In this document: piece after piece, positions 48,803 to 59,938 of the stretch | Position numbering within the stretch: position 1 is the first letter of the stretch | Layout: every line of letters starts with the position of its first letter | NCBI GenBank assembly: GCA_033002965.1 | Contig: JAURVB010009608.1 | Location: forward strand, 62,001 to 126,000 | Reading direction: 5' to 3' | DNA length: 64,000 bases | Origin: Piper betle | Taxonomy: Eukaryota > Streptophyta > Magnoliopsida > Piperales > Piperaceae | Translations under genes and position numbers: made by a program | The notes under the pieces: model-generated | Seen by the model: the letters and a program-made list of their open reading frames with translations, nothing else | What the model was told of the DNA's origin: nothing | Database searches by the model: none

Positions 48803-50567
48803 TCAATGAATCTTTATCGAGTCAATTGCAGCATTCACAAACACATACTACATACAATTCCATTATCAAGGAGAAGCACTTCAGCAAAGAATACCCTGCT
48901 TAAGCAATGACATCTATCAGCCCCGCAATATGACCAAACACTTTGTGAATCGATACGCAACTGACTCTCCATCTTCACAATAGAATGCAGCAAGCAAAAA
49001 GTGTTTAAACGTATTTCAGCAATTAGAAATATATATGTACTGGCCGCCCGCATAATTTACATGAAAGAAGCATGAAATATAAGAACCAAAAAGCAACAGT
49101 TTAGACCAACTAGCATGCAAACCCATATAACCCCATGAAGAAAATAAACTAACTGGAAATTCAGACCTAATCCATCTACACTGTGCATCACGAAATCAAA
49201 TTTTATTTATTTTCTCACATATAAAACGAAATATACGTGACACCACGCATGTGATTTATTAGAAATATACAGTTAACAGCTTGGGCAATATAACTCGAGA
49301 TAAGAAAAGCCAGAGAATAAGATTATCACATTATTGATCCATTCAATTTCATACAAACCATGACAGCAATTCCTCACTGAGCAGAATTTTACAAATACAA
49401 ACTAATCAAACAAGAAAAACATTAAAAAATAAAAACAGAAACTTTCAGTAAATTTCATGTTAATGATCTCCTTTCAACCCAAAAATTACTAACAAAAAAA
49501 ATGCAAGCGGGGCGAGAGTAGGCCAAATAGGAGTCAGAAAGAAGCAAATTGATGAATTACCGCGGGGATTTTCAAAGAAAGAACGAAACTTTCCTCGTCC
49601 ACGGATTGTATTGATCGTCTAGGAGAGAGCAATTTCTCGGCAGGAGGGCGGCGGCGGCCGGTTCCCGTCGGCGGAGCCGAATGGGGTGAGAGAAGGGGTG
49701 CGATATTTACGTGCTTTTACCAATTCATACATTAGCATCAGTTACGGGATGAGATACGCTCATATCCTACGGCCTAAAAGAGGTCAAACCTTTGTTTATA
49801 AAAAAAAAACCGAATTTTCATATTTTAATTGAACATAATTGATGTTTTCTTAAATTTTTATAAAAGCTGTTTTTACCAAAAAAGTATAAAATTATTTTTA
49901 CAATTATCAATCTAGGGTGAAAAAATTTTTTTACTATAAAATTTTGTCTATTATTATACTAAAAAATTACAAATTGAAGATGTCTCGTACTTGAGGCAAT
50001 AGCCTACCGGTAAAAGATATACCCAAATATTTGTATAAGAGTTTTTTTATTGTCATAGAAAATATTTTTTCATACATTTTTTTATGAACCAAATAAGCAA
50101 AAAAAGAAGAGAGAAATACACTTTTTTCACGCTTTCTTTTTTCTCTTCTCACAAACCAAATATATAAGAATAATAATATTGCGATGAACATATATGATAT
50201 AATTCAAAGTTATACAAACTAAGATGTAAAATTATTTAATATACATAAACAATAATTTTAATAGGATATTTCGTTGAATTATTTCAATTTTATTTATCAA
50301 AAAATACCAAATTACAACTATGATAATTAAAAAATATGCTTGACAAAATGTTGACAAATTATAAAATAATAGATATAATTTTTAAAACGTTCACAAAGAT
50401 TAGAAAATAAAATAAATTATTTTTTAAAAATTTACATAAAATTATTTCAGTGATTATAATCACCAAATATTTATTTTTGAAATTTTATACAAAATTCTCT
50501 ATTGCAATTAAACATTTTATAAACTATCAACTTGAATGCGTTCTACTTTTCCCTTCTCTAAAGTCAA

Positions 50568-50570
<3 letters not shown>
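48803..50570. other. RING gene leader region and AT-rich intergenic DNA
   Basis: 48803-49570 is probably a 5' untranslated exon plus leader intron of the RING gene. 49600-49700 is GC-rich and fits its first exon and promoter. 49750-50570 is AT-rich with no gene recognised. Confidence 0.45.

Positions 50571-50610
<40 letters not shown>
50571..50610. repeat. (TA)n tract, left flank of element A
   Basis: About 20 TA units directly abutting the CTTACTATGTGCGGC terminus of the large element. Confidence 0.93.
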
Positions 50611-50612
<2 letters not shown>

Positions 50613-52835
50613 TACTATGTGCGGCAACATTTTGCAGCGCATAGGCAGCATATTTGAAAATCGGTCGTTGGACCAAATCCAACGGCCGACAATATATATA
50701 TATTTTTTCCTTCCCCACTCCCCACTGCCGGTTTCCGCCGCCGCCCCAGCCACGCCCGGCCCGCCATCGGCCCTGCCCGGCCACCGACCTCGCCTGCAGC
50801 CACTGTCCCCCTCCACCACCGTCCGTAGCCAGCGGCGACAACCCCCGCGTCGCTTCCCCCCACCCGTCCGGGCCGCCACCTTCCTCCCTCGCCCTGAGTG
50901 CCACCGTCCGCCAACCCCCGGCCAGCATCGCGGCCTCGCCGCCCCCTTGCTCTCTCGCAATGAGCTCTCGACTGCTCACGGCCGCCCGCGCCCCGCCACC
51001 GCCACGCGTTTTCTAGTCGGCCCACCAACCCCCGAGCGGCGACAGCGTTGGCGACGGCCGGCCAGTAGCAAGTTAGCCGGCGGTGGGATGGCACCGCGAA
51101 ACAGAGGGAGGAAGAAACAGGGGAAGGTATTTTTGTAATAAAAACTTGACTCGAGTCAGGATCAAGTCAAGTTTTTATTAGGAAATAAATTTTAAAAAGA
51201 ATAAAATAATTTCGTTAAAAAAAATTGACTCGATCCCGACTTGAGTCAAGTTAATATTATGAAATAAATTTGAAAAAAATAAAATAATTTTATAAAAAAC
51301 TTGACTCGATCTCGACTCGAGTCAAGTTAATATTATAAAATAAATTTTTTAAAAATAAAATAATTTCATAATAAAAACTTAACTCGAGTCGAGATAAAGT
51401 CAAGTTTTTATTACGAAATAAATTTTAAAAAAATAAAATAATTTCGTTAAAAAAAATTGACTTGATCCTAACTCAAGTCAAGTTAATATTATGAAATAAA
51501 TTTTTAAAAAATAAAATGATTTCATAAAAAAATTTGAATCGATCTTGACCGGAGTCAAATTAATAGTATGGAATAAATTTTTAAAAAAATAATTTTGTAA
51601 TAAAATCTTGACTTGAGTTGGGATCGAGTCAATAATATGAAATAAATTTAAAAAATATAAAATAATTTTGTAATAAAAACTTAACTCGATCATGTGCGGG
51701 ACTGAGTTAAGTTTTTATTACAAAATAAAATAAAATAATTTTGAAATAAAAACTTGACTCTCTCCTGTCTTGAGTTAATATTACGAAATTAATTTTAAAA
51801 ATTAAAATAAAATAATTTTATAATAAAACTTGACTCGTTCCCTACTTGAGTCAATATTATGAAATAAAATTTTAAAAAATATAAAAATAATTTATTAATA
51901 AAAACTTGACTTGCTCCTGACTCGATTCAATATAACAAAATATTTTTTATAAAAATTTAAAAATAAAATACCATAAAATAAAAACTTGACTCGAGTCGAG
52001 AACAAGTCAAGTTTTTATTTTATGGTATTTTATTTTTAAAATTTATTTGTTATATTGAATCGAGTCAAGTTTTTATTAAGAAATTATTTTTATATTATTT
52101 TAAAATTTCTTTTATAGTATTGACTCAAGTCTAGAGCGAAAGTTTTTACTACAAAATTATTTTATTTTATTTTTTAAAATTTACTTCGTAATATTTACTC
52201 GAGTCGGGACCGAGTCAAGTTTTTATTACTAAATTGCCATCACCCTGCCCCCTTCCCCCTCCTCTGTTTTTGCCGCTCCACCCCGATCGCCGGCGACCTC
52301 GCCGCCGCCGTCACCTGCATCACCACCGGCCATCGATGCCATCGCTGCCCCTCTTTCCCTTCCTTTCCCCTCTTTCTTTTTCCCTTACCTTGTTTGCCCC
52401 TCCCTGCTCTGTTTCGCGAAGAGCTGGCAGGGAAGTTCGCAGGTGGCGCACTGCGGGGGAGTGGGGCAGGGCAACCGGGGGATGCGAAAACACGCTGCCG
52501 TGGGCGACAGTAGGGGTGGAGGGGGGGTGCGAATGCGCGCGCGGGGGAGCGGCGCCGGGGGAGGGGGGTCTAGGTGGGCCGGGTGGGGAAGAGCCTGCAA
52601 GGGGGAGGGGGGTGTCAGGGTGGGCCGGGCGGCACCTAGGGCGGTGGGGGATGGCTACTACGAGGAGGGGGCCGGGGGCAGGGAGGGGGCTGGGGCCCGC
52701 CAGCGGCGGGGCGGCGTGAACAACGAGAAAAGGGTTAAAAAAAACAAGTCTGGGCCGTTGGATTTCCATCCAACGGCCCAGACTCGTTGGGCTACTGATG
52801 CGCTGCATTTTCATGCAGCACACAATAGCCGAACT

Positions 52836-52838
<3 letters not shown>
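50611..52838. mobile_element. Large composite element A between (TA)n tracts
   Basis: About 2.2 kb with (TA)n on both sides. The left end has TGTGCGGCAACATTTTGCAG then CGCAT. The right end in reverse complement has TGTGCTGCATGAAAATGCAG then CGCAT, so the termini are imperfect inverted repeats. Inside each end is the pair CCGTTGGA/TCCAACGG (CCAAATCCAACGGCCGAC on the left; GGGCCGTTGGATTTCCATCC on the right). The left core (50720-51070) is C-rich on the + strand and the right core (52420-52720) is G-rich, so the whole has a foldback composition. The centre is an AT-rich tandem array. ORFs in the GC cores show only compositional Pro/Gly/Arg runs. No transposase is present. Confidence 0.7.
51142..52230. 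repeat. Tandem array of dyad repeats inside element A
   Basis: About 12 units spaced 72-85 bases, each containing CTTGACTCGA...GAGTCAAG-type dyads followed by an AAATAAATTTTTAAAAAATA-like spacer. Near 51996 the array reverses: the segments about 51904-51994 and 51997-52085 form a large inverted repeat (AATACCATAAAATAAAAACT against AGTTTTTATTTTATGGTATT). About three units follow in the opposite direction. Confidence 0.85.

Positions 52839-52840
<2 letters not shown>

Positions 52841-52892
<52 letters not shown>
52841..52892. repeat. (TA)n tract between elements A and B
   Basis: 26 TA units forming the shared border of two different GC-rich elements. Confidence 0.95.
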
Positions 52893-52894
<2 letters not shown>

Positions 52895-53653
52895 AAATAA
52901 AACTTGCTGTGCTTGAGCACAGGCAGCTTGCCTGTGCTCAAGTTTGATCTTGGCCGTTGGATTAGCATCCAACGGCCAAGATCAAAAAACAACAACATAG
53001 GGGTGGCCGCCGGCGCCGCCGCAGCAGCGACGGCGGAGGGGGCGGCCGGCAACGGCGACGGCCAGGGGGGGGCGGCGGCGACAGGGGACGGGGTGGTCCG
53101 GGGGGCGGCGGCCGCGTGGTCGCGGGTCGCCACGCGAGGGGCGCGGCGCGGCGGGGTGGCGGGCGGGGGCCGAGGGGGGTGCGGCGCGGCGGGGTGGCAG
53201 GCGGGGGCCGAGGGGGGCGCGGCGGCGGCGGGGTGGCGGGCGAGGGGCGGCGGGCACGGGGGACGGGGGGGGCGTGGCGCAGCGGGGTGGCGGGCGGGGG
53301 ACGGGGCAGGGTGGCGGGCGGGGGCGCGGCGGGGTGGCAGGCGGGGGACGGCGACGGGGTGGCGGGCGGGGGACGGGGCAGGGTGGCGGGCGGGGGCGCG
53401 GCGGGGTGGCGGGGCGGCGGGCCGGCAGGGGAAGAGGCGGGGCGGCTAGATCCGCCGCCCGCCGCCGGTGGTGGGGGGAGGGGTCGCCGCCCCGTCGGCC
53501 GGGGGCGGCGACGGGCGGGGCAGGGGGGTGGCAGCGATGCGGCGGCTGGCGCCAGCGGCGGCGACGCGGGTGCCGGCGGCGGCGCTTTTTTTTCATCCAA
53601 CCGTTGGATTGAATCCAACGGTTGGATGGCTCAAGCACAGTAAATCCGCCCTC
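52893..53653. mobile_element. GC-rich element B between (TA)n tracts
   Basis: About 760 bases. The left end holds two perfect hairpins: CTTGAGCACAGGCA/TGCCTGTGCTCAAG (52912-52942) and GATCTTGGCCGTTGGAT/ATCCAACGGCCAAGATC (52946-52983). The right end holds a third with 17-base arms, CATCCAACCGTTGGATT and its complement (53594-53628), and then GGCTCAAGCACAGTAAATCC. CTGTGCTTGAGC is thus inverted at both ends. The core (53000-53585) is G-rich on the + strand with GGCGGGGG- and GGGGTGGCGGGC-type tandem repeats. There is no transposase; long Gly/Arg-rich ORFs are artefacts. The right terminus read inward, GAGGGCGGATTTACTGTGC, resembles the D2 terminus GAGGGCTGATTTCCTGCGC. Confidence 0.75.
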
Positions 53654-53676
53654 ATATATATATATATATATATATA
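53654..53676. repeat. (TA)n tract, right flank of element B
   Basis: A TA tract directly abutting the CCGCCCTCA end of element B. Confidence 0.9.
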
Positions 53677-55332
53677 CATTGTCACGTAGAAACGTGGCTT
53701 CGTGCATGCTTGCAAGGATGCGTCCCTTTTTTTTTAAAAAACTCTCCCCGTCTTTTTTTAAAAAAACTATGCTCTCCTCGTGTATTTGATAATAAAACGA
53801 ATTATACATACTAATAATAGTGGCGCGAAGGCCAAAATAACTGTTTATATATACTCACACGTAATATTTTTTTATACTCAACTTTAATTGTTTCAACATT
53901 CTCTTAATTGATTTCCTTGCGTAAGTCAATTTTGACATTGGTTGTATTGCTCGTAAATGTCTAGACAGTTATCTGTCAAGTAAAGTATTGTTTGCTAAAA
54001 ACAGGGTAAAGTAGCATAATAAAGGGTTGACTAATCCGGCTTCATGCACGGGGAATCGAGACATCGTATAATAAAGCGTACACACACCCATATATTTATC
54101 CTTATATATATTATTGAGATGAAATACAGTTTATATATCATTTATATAAGTTATACTTTTTGTTTGGAGGAATTTAGCAGGTCCAACTACTTAAAATTTA
54201 TATAAATAAATATAAAAATAAATTATAAGAATAATTATAGATTTTAATTTAATCTGTTTTTTTCATCTCTTTCATCTTAATTATTAAAATAATTATAACA
54301 AAAATTAACTTTAAAATATCTTTAACCTAATGTATTTTTAAAAATCTAAATGTAAGCTATATTAATGTTAAAAAATAAAATTTTATTAACCTCTCACTTG
54401 TAAACTTAAATTTTTATTATATAAAAATATAAAAAACTTCAACTATAAGATCCTTTAATTTAGTCTTATATCTAATAATTATTGATCGAAAATCTTATTT
54501 ATAATATAGTTAACCACTTTTACATAGAAATAGCTTAGCACATTCTATTATACTTTAGGGTCGAATCGTTACAAATGATATCAAAACTTACTGATTTTAT
54601 GTTGAATAGTGGGCTAAACTAGAAACGTTTGCTAGGCTATCGACGGGTCAAAAAAGGTTGTAGATTGATGCTAATAATGAGTTAAGTATAAGAATTTTGA
54701 GAATAGAATTCTTTAAGTTGAGGAATCTTGTATTTAGTCCTACATTTAATACCTATTGAGTTAAGATCTCGTCTAAAATTGAGAATAATATATTTTAATT
54801 TGATTAACTACTTTTAAAAGATAATTTAGCCCATTATAAGGTCTGAGTAGTTACATCAAACACTCTGATATAAACGGTGAATATATTCACACAACAAAAT
54901 GCAATAGTTAGGCCACAAATATATATAGTAAGTACGCTCTACAAACCACAAAGCAAGCCCTTCTCGTGACCACCGCCATCTATTCACGTGGATCCCATAC
55001 TAATCCGTGATCCCAACCTTCTTTCTCGTTAATTAGTTAAAATTATATCGAATTGGGTTTGTCTCTTCGTCTCTCGTCCCACATATAAATTATTATTTTA
55101 TATATACAGGTACCTCTTGCCTATGTGCAGAGTTTTTAATGGGCGCATGGCGTTGAAAACCTACAGGTTTTGATCTCATCCTCCATTAATGGAAATTGAA
55201 TACCCATTAACAAAACCTCCAATCCCATCAACAACAAGAATTGATTAATATTATTACTCCTTATTAGTCAATAACCATGGTATTGTATACAGCTCTTGGC
55301 CTCTCTTCCTTCTTGAGCGTGATCAGTCGTCC
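53677..55332. other. Intergenic, with retroelement-like debris and channel promoter side
   Basis: AT-rich DNA. It contains the segment resembling 37.96-38.30 kb and the direct repeat listed at 54449-54871. A TATAAAT at about 55084 is a possible channel-gene TATA box, 250 bases before the start codon. No gene is recognised. Confidence 0.45.
54449..54871 (+). repeat. Two diverged ~150-bp direct repeats, LTR-like
   Basis: 54449-54595 and 54724-54871 run in parallel. Shared landmarks are TTTAGTC[TC]TA[TC]AT, TTAAC[CT]ACTTTTA, TTAG[CC]-CATT, and then GTTACAAATGATATCA against GTTACATCAAACACTCTGAT. The first unit ends in a TGATATCA, like a decayed retroelement primer site. This is probably a TRIM-like remnant. 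Confidence 0.45.
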
Positions 55333-58300
55333 ATGCCGGAGGAGAACATGGCAAGCGAGGTAGGCAGCCCGTTGCCGCTGCTTCTTCGGCCACCGTCGAG
55401 CGGCAACAACGTGAGGGTATCTCCGGCGACCGAGGCGACGACGGCGAGCGGTACGAGGATGAGTACGCCCATGGGGAGGGTGCCTTCACCGCTGCTGGTC
55501 CGGCGGGCGTCTAGCGGGGATGTGAGGAACTTGGCCACAATTTCCAGCAGCCTCTTGCCGGCGTTCGGGACGACGATCAGCGAAGGCCATCCTCCCCTAC
55601 GCAAATACATGATTAATCCTTATGATCGACGTTACAGGTTCTTGTTCTTTACTTGCATGATTTGTTTATATCTATCTGTAGCATATATATATATATATAT
55701 TTATTTATTTATTTATTTATCTTTCTTTGAGGTGCGCCATTGTTTTTGTTGACATCTTCTATCATCACCCAATGGTATTTGCATGCTGATATCATGGAGT
55801 TTGATGCCTGTAAAGATCTGTTATATTTGATCTTTGTGACGGAATGGATTAGCCCTTTTAGTTTTATTGTATGATTTGATTATTTACTCTCACCGGCAGA
55901 AGGTTGAAAATGGGTTCATACGAGAAATAAGTGAATGGGGAGAACTTGCAAGATTATCCAATTCTATATGGCTCTCGAGTTTGAGCTCTTGCATATCTTT
56001 TAATTTCTTTTCTTTTGAGCCTCATTTTGGATCATGCTATTAAAAGAAGGATGTAATGAGGCATCGCCATCCTAGATATTAAGTAATCAATAATAAATCT
56101 AAAAAAAGATAAATGTTTGTTCCATTGGACTTTAGTAATATCGATGAAAAATATTTGAATCCATAGCTACAGTCTATAATCAGGCATATGTATCATCAAA
56201 AGCCAAATTGAACCAGCAAGAAGATCAGTAGGATCGATCTATGTCGACACTTATAATTCACGGTTCACTTGAGATGGTACGTTGTTAGAGAAAATCTCCA
56301 ACACGGTTGAACTTGGAACAGGATAGCCCACACTTGTATTAGTATTATTTTTTTACTCGCCTAATTGTATTATTTATATATACATATAGGCCCTAAGAGT
56401 CAAATGCTGTCCCTAATTTGAATGCTGTGATTGAACATACCATGTCATCAAATTTACTGTTCAACATCGTGAACAGCTTGTTTTCAAACTTATTTTAGTT
56501 TTTCACATCTTATTGGAAGAAGTTTTCAATTTGAGTATCAAGTTGCTATTAAAAAAATAAGAAGAGACAATTAGGTTAGTTGTTATAATAAATAATCAGC
56601 TCTCATAGTTTGACCTTTTTTTTGCCTGTATTGTATTGTTTCTGCTATGCATGTTTTTATTTGTAGTTTTAAACGTTCTCTCTTGTTAATGATGGATATT
56701 CTTTTGATGTGGTTAGTACTTTCTGTGTATATTTATTGAACCAGCTCTGTTGTTGATCATGTAGGTGGTGGCAGACAGTCCTGGTTGTACTGGTCGTCTA
56801 CTCTGCATGGTCATCTCCATTCGAGCTTGCCTTTCCGAAGGTGGCATCCGGCTCCCTCATGCCGGTGGACCTCATCGTCGATGCCTTCTTCGCCATGGAC
56901 ATCGTAGCCACCTTCTTTGTGGCCTACTTGGACAAGTCCACCTACCTGCTTGTGGATGATCCTAAGAAGATTGCTCGAAGGTGATCAACTAGCTACTTGA
57001 TCGTTAATATAGCTATATGAAATATTAGTTCCTAATGGTTCTTGGGTGGTTGTGCATGTCAATTTTGTTTAGGTATGTTATGAGCTTGTACTTCACCATG
57101 GACGTTGTTTCCACTCTCCCTATTCAGCTAATTTACCACATCATCTCTGGACATCAAGGAGGGGCTGTTTTTGGTTTTCTCAATCTGCTTCGCCTTTGGC
57201 GACTCCGGCGTGTCAGTGATCTCTTTGCTAGGTGAGAACTAGTAGTCCATGAAATTGATTGACATTTACATCAAATAATACTTAATAGGTGTAACATATT
57301 CTTTGATTGACTCAACTCACTGCAGATTAGAGAAAGACACCCGCTTCAGTTACTTCTGGACTAGATATATCAAGCTAATCACTGTGAGTACTTGTATCCT
57401 TCTGGGTAAAACTTCCAGATTTGCAATTTCATGTGGAATTCGTTTGGAATTTGAGAATGAATGGGTGCTTGCACGTGAATGATGAAACAGGTGACGCTGT
57501 TTGGAGTACATTCTGCTGGCTGTTTCTACTACTGGCTGGCCACTCACTACCATAACAAGGACAACACTTGGATCGGGAAACAAGTGCCAGACTTCGAGGA
57601 TAGAAGTGTGTGGTTAGGCTACACTTACTCCATGTACTGGTCCATTGTCACACTCACCACAGTCGGCTATGGAGATCTTCATGCAGAGAACACCGGCGAG
57701 AAGGTCTTCAACATGTTTTACATGCTTGTCAACATCGGTCTTACTGCCTATCTCATCGGAAACATGACCAATCTTATCGTCCATGGCGCCACTAGAACTT
57801 TTGCCATGGTACTAAATACTAATTTATATCTTTGATCTACTTCCTTTGAAGATGTACAGAGGTATAAGTGCTGTATTTGACCATGCTATGCAGAGGGACA
57901 CAATAAATGAGATTTCACGATATGCTAGTAAGAACAGGTTGCCAGACACCTTGAGAGAGCAGATGATGGCACATTTGACGCTCAAGTTCAAGACGGCAGA
58001 GCTACAACAAGACGAAGTACTTTCCAAACTTCCCAAGGCCATAAGATCCAGCATTGCCCAGCATCTCTTTCACAGCACAGTTGAAGCAGCATACCTCTTC
58101 AAAGGGGTGTCCCAAGACTTGATAATTCAGTTGGTACAGCTTGCTATCCTTTTTCCATATATCCAATCTGCTAGCTCATGTTAAGATTTAAATCAAAATA
58201 AAATTTATAGCTTTCACATGCCAAGTATTTGATACTAGAAAGGGCGTAAAATTTGCCACGCTGGTTCATGCAGGTTTCTGAGATGAAAGCAGAATACTTT

Positions 58301-59938
58301 CCTCCTAAAGTTGACATCATTATACAAAATGAGATTCCCACGGACTTCTATATACTAGTCTCTGGAGCAGTGGTATGACAGACAAAACTTTTCTACTCCC
58401 CATATTCCCATCTAATTTTATTGGAGAATAATACTTAGTAACGGAGACACTAAGAGATCATAACTTGTCCTCCAGGAACTATTGACGTACAAGAGTGGCA
58501 CAGAACAGGTACATGATCCAGCTAGTGCTTCATCCAAAATTTTAAATTTTCATTCAATCAATGAAAACAAAATTGAAAGCATATTGTAGTTTGGTGATAA
58601 TTCTTTTAACTAATTTCATATGATTGCAGTTTTTATCAAAATTAGAATCAGCAGACATGGCGGGAGAAATAGGGGTGCTTTTCAATATCCCACAGCCATT
58701 TACAGTCAGGACTAGAAGACTGTCTCAAGTTGTGAGAATCAGTCATTGGCACTTCAAGCAAATCGTCCAACCAGACAGTGCAGATGGTAGATTATTAGTA
58801 ACCAACTTTCTGCAGGTATTGGTTTAGTTTATTTTGGTTGACATACTAAACTTATTTCAAATGGACTTATAAATCACTCATTCATACAATATTTTGCCAT
58901 TGGTGGCTTCAATTTTGTAGTACTTGAAGGGTTTGAAGAATGACATTCTGGAGGAAATACCATTCTCGTTGGATATTCTGGATCAAATGGATGGAGAAGT
59001 AAGATTAGACTTAATAGATCTAACATTCTGCAACTTTCACAATACATGTTTAATAGACCAATGCTAAAGCAGTTCATGCAAACAAATTATGCTTGTCTGC
59101 CCAAGATGTGTTATCTGCATTATTGTCTAACAGTGATGCTAATTCCATGACTTTCAGAACAGTACTGACACAATACCAGAAGCACAAGCTACAGATGTTG
59201 CACAATTTAATGATGTCTCAGAGCCAAATAGTAAAGGTTTCAAATTAAGCTCATCTATTGTGATTTTGTTTTGATAAAATTGTCAAGATATCACTTTTTT
59301 TAACTTTGATCGAATATGCTTCAAATTTCAGGACCAGTGACTACTACTAACACAGCCTCACGTGTGCTACCAAAGAGGGTGATAATTCATGGTCATCATC
59401 CTGATGATGTTAGCAAAGTAAATAGTACATACTCGGGAAAGCTTGTTCATCTGCCCCATTCTATGGAAGAACTACTTAAATTAGCAGGTATTACAACATT
59501 CAAACTAGAAAGTCATCTCACAAAGTCACTTATAAATATTTGTGGTAAGCATTGAATTAACTGTAAAAATAACTGTAATCAGTTATTTTTTTATGAAAAT
59601 AACTGAGAAAAATCTGTTAAAAGAGTATTCAGTACCAATTATGAACAAGTCTTTAACAGATCAGTTGATTAACACTACTAATTGAGAAACAGAGTTATTA
59701 CCGACACTAGCGAATAAAAGCCTTTACTAGAGTAAACAGACCCAATTACGAATAAGCTAAGTACAGAGTTTCTTTGTAGTTCGATGACAATTATGAATGA
59801 GCCTTTAACAGTACATAATTTGTTATGGGCGCAGAGGAAAAGCTTGGGAAAACAGGGAGTAAAGTTCTTCTTTCCGATTGCTCGGAAGTGGAGGAGCTGA
59901 GCGCTTTGAGAGAAAATGATCACTTGTTCTTTTGCTAA
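55333..59938 (+). CDS. KC1/KAT3-type Shaker potassium channel subunit
   Basis: Thirteen exons: 55333-55637, 56765-56980, 57073-57231, 57326-57383, 57491-57808, 57894-58133, 58274-58372, 58476-58508, 58630-58815, 58921-58998, 59158-59236, 59332-59487 and 59835-59938, giving 676 residues. Visible features are the [12 protein letters not shown] entry to S1, the S4 sensor [20 protein letters not shown], and the pore [17 protein letters not shown] with the GYGD filter near residue 305. Next come the C-linker [20 protein letters not shown], the cyclic-nucleotide-binding-like domain ([35 protein letters not shown]) and a KHA tail ([21 protein letters not shown]). [20 protein letters not shown] and TRTFAMRDTI match the KC1 group, whose members are electrically silent and modulate AKT1/KAT1 heterotetramers at the plasma membrane. 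There is no ankyrin domain. Start 55333 is the first ATG; 55348 is an alternative. Confidence 0.93.
55683..55720. repeat. (TA)n followed by (TTTA)n in intron 1
   Basis: A compound microsatellite in the first intron of the channel gene. Confidence 0.9.

Noticed and set aside
51142..52230. CRISPR array
   Set aside because: A eukaryotic nuclear context, repeats and spacers equally variable, AT-rich spacers, no cas genes. It is a tandem repeat array.
50517..53809. Overlapping Gly/Arg/Pro-rich ORFs in elements A and B
   Set aside because: Compositional artefacts of G- or C-rich cores, several extending through TA microsatellites.
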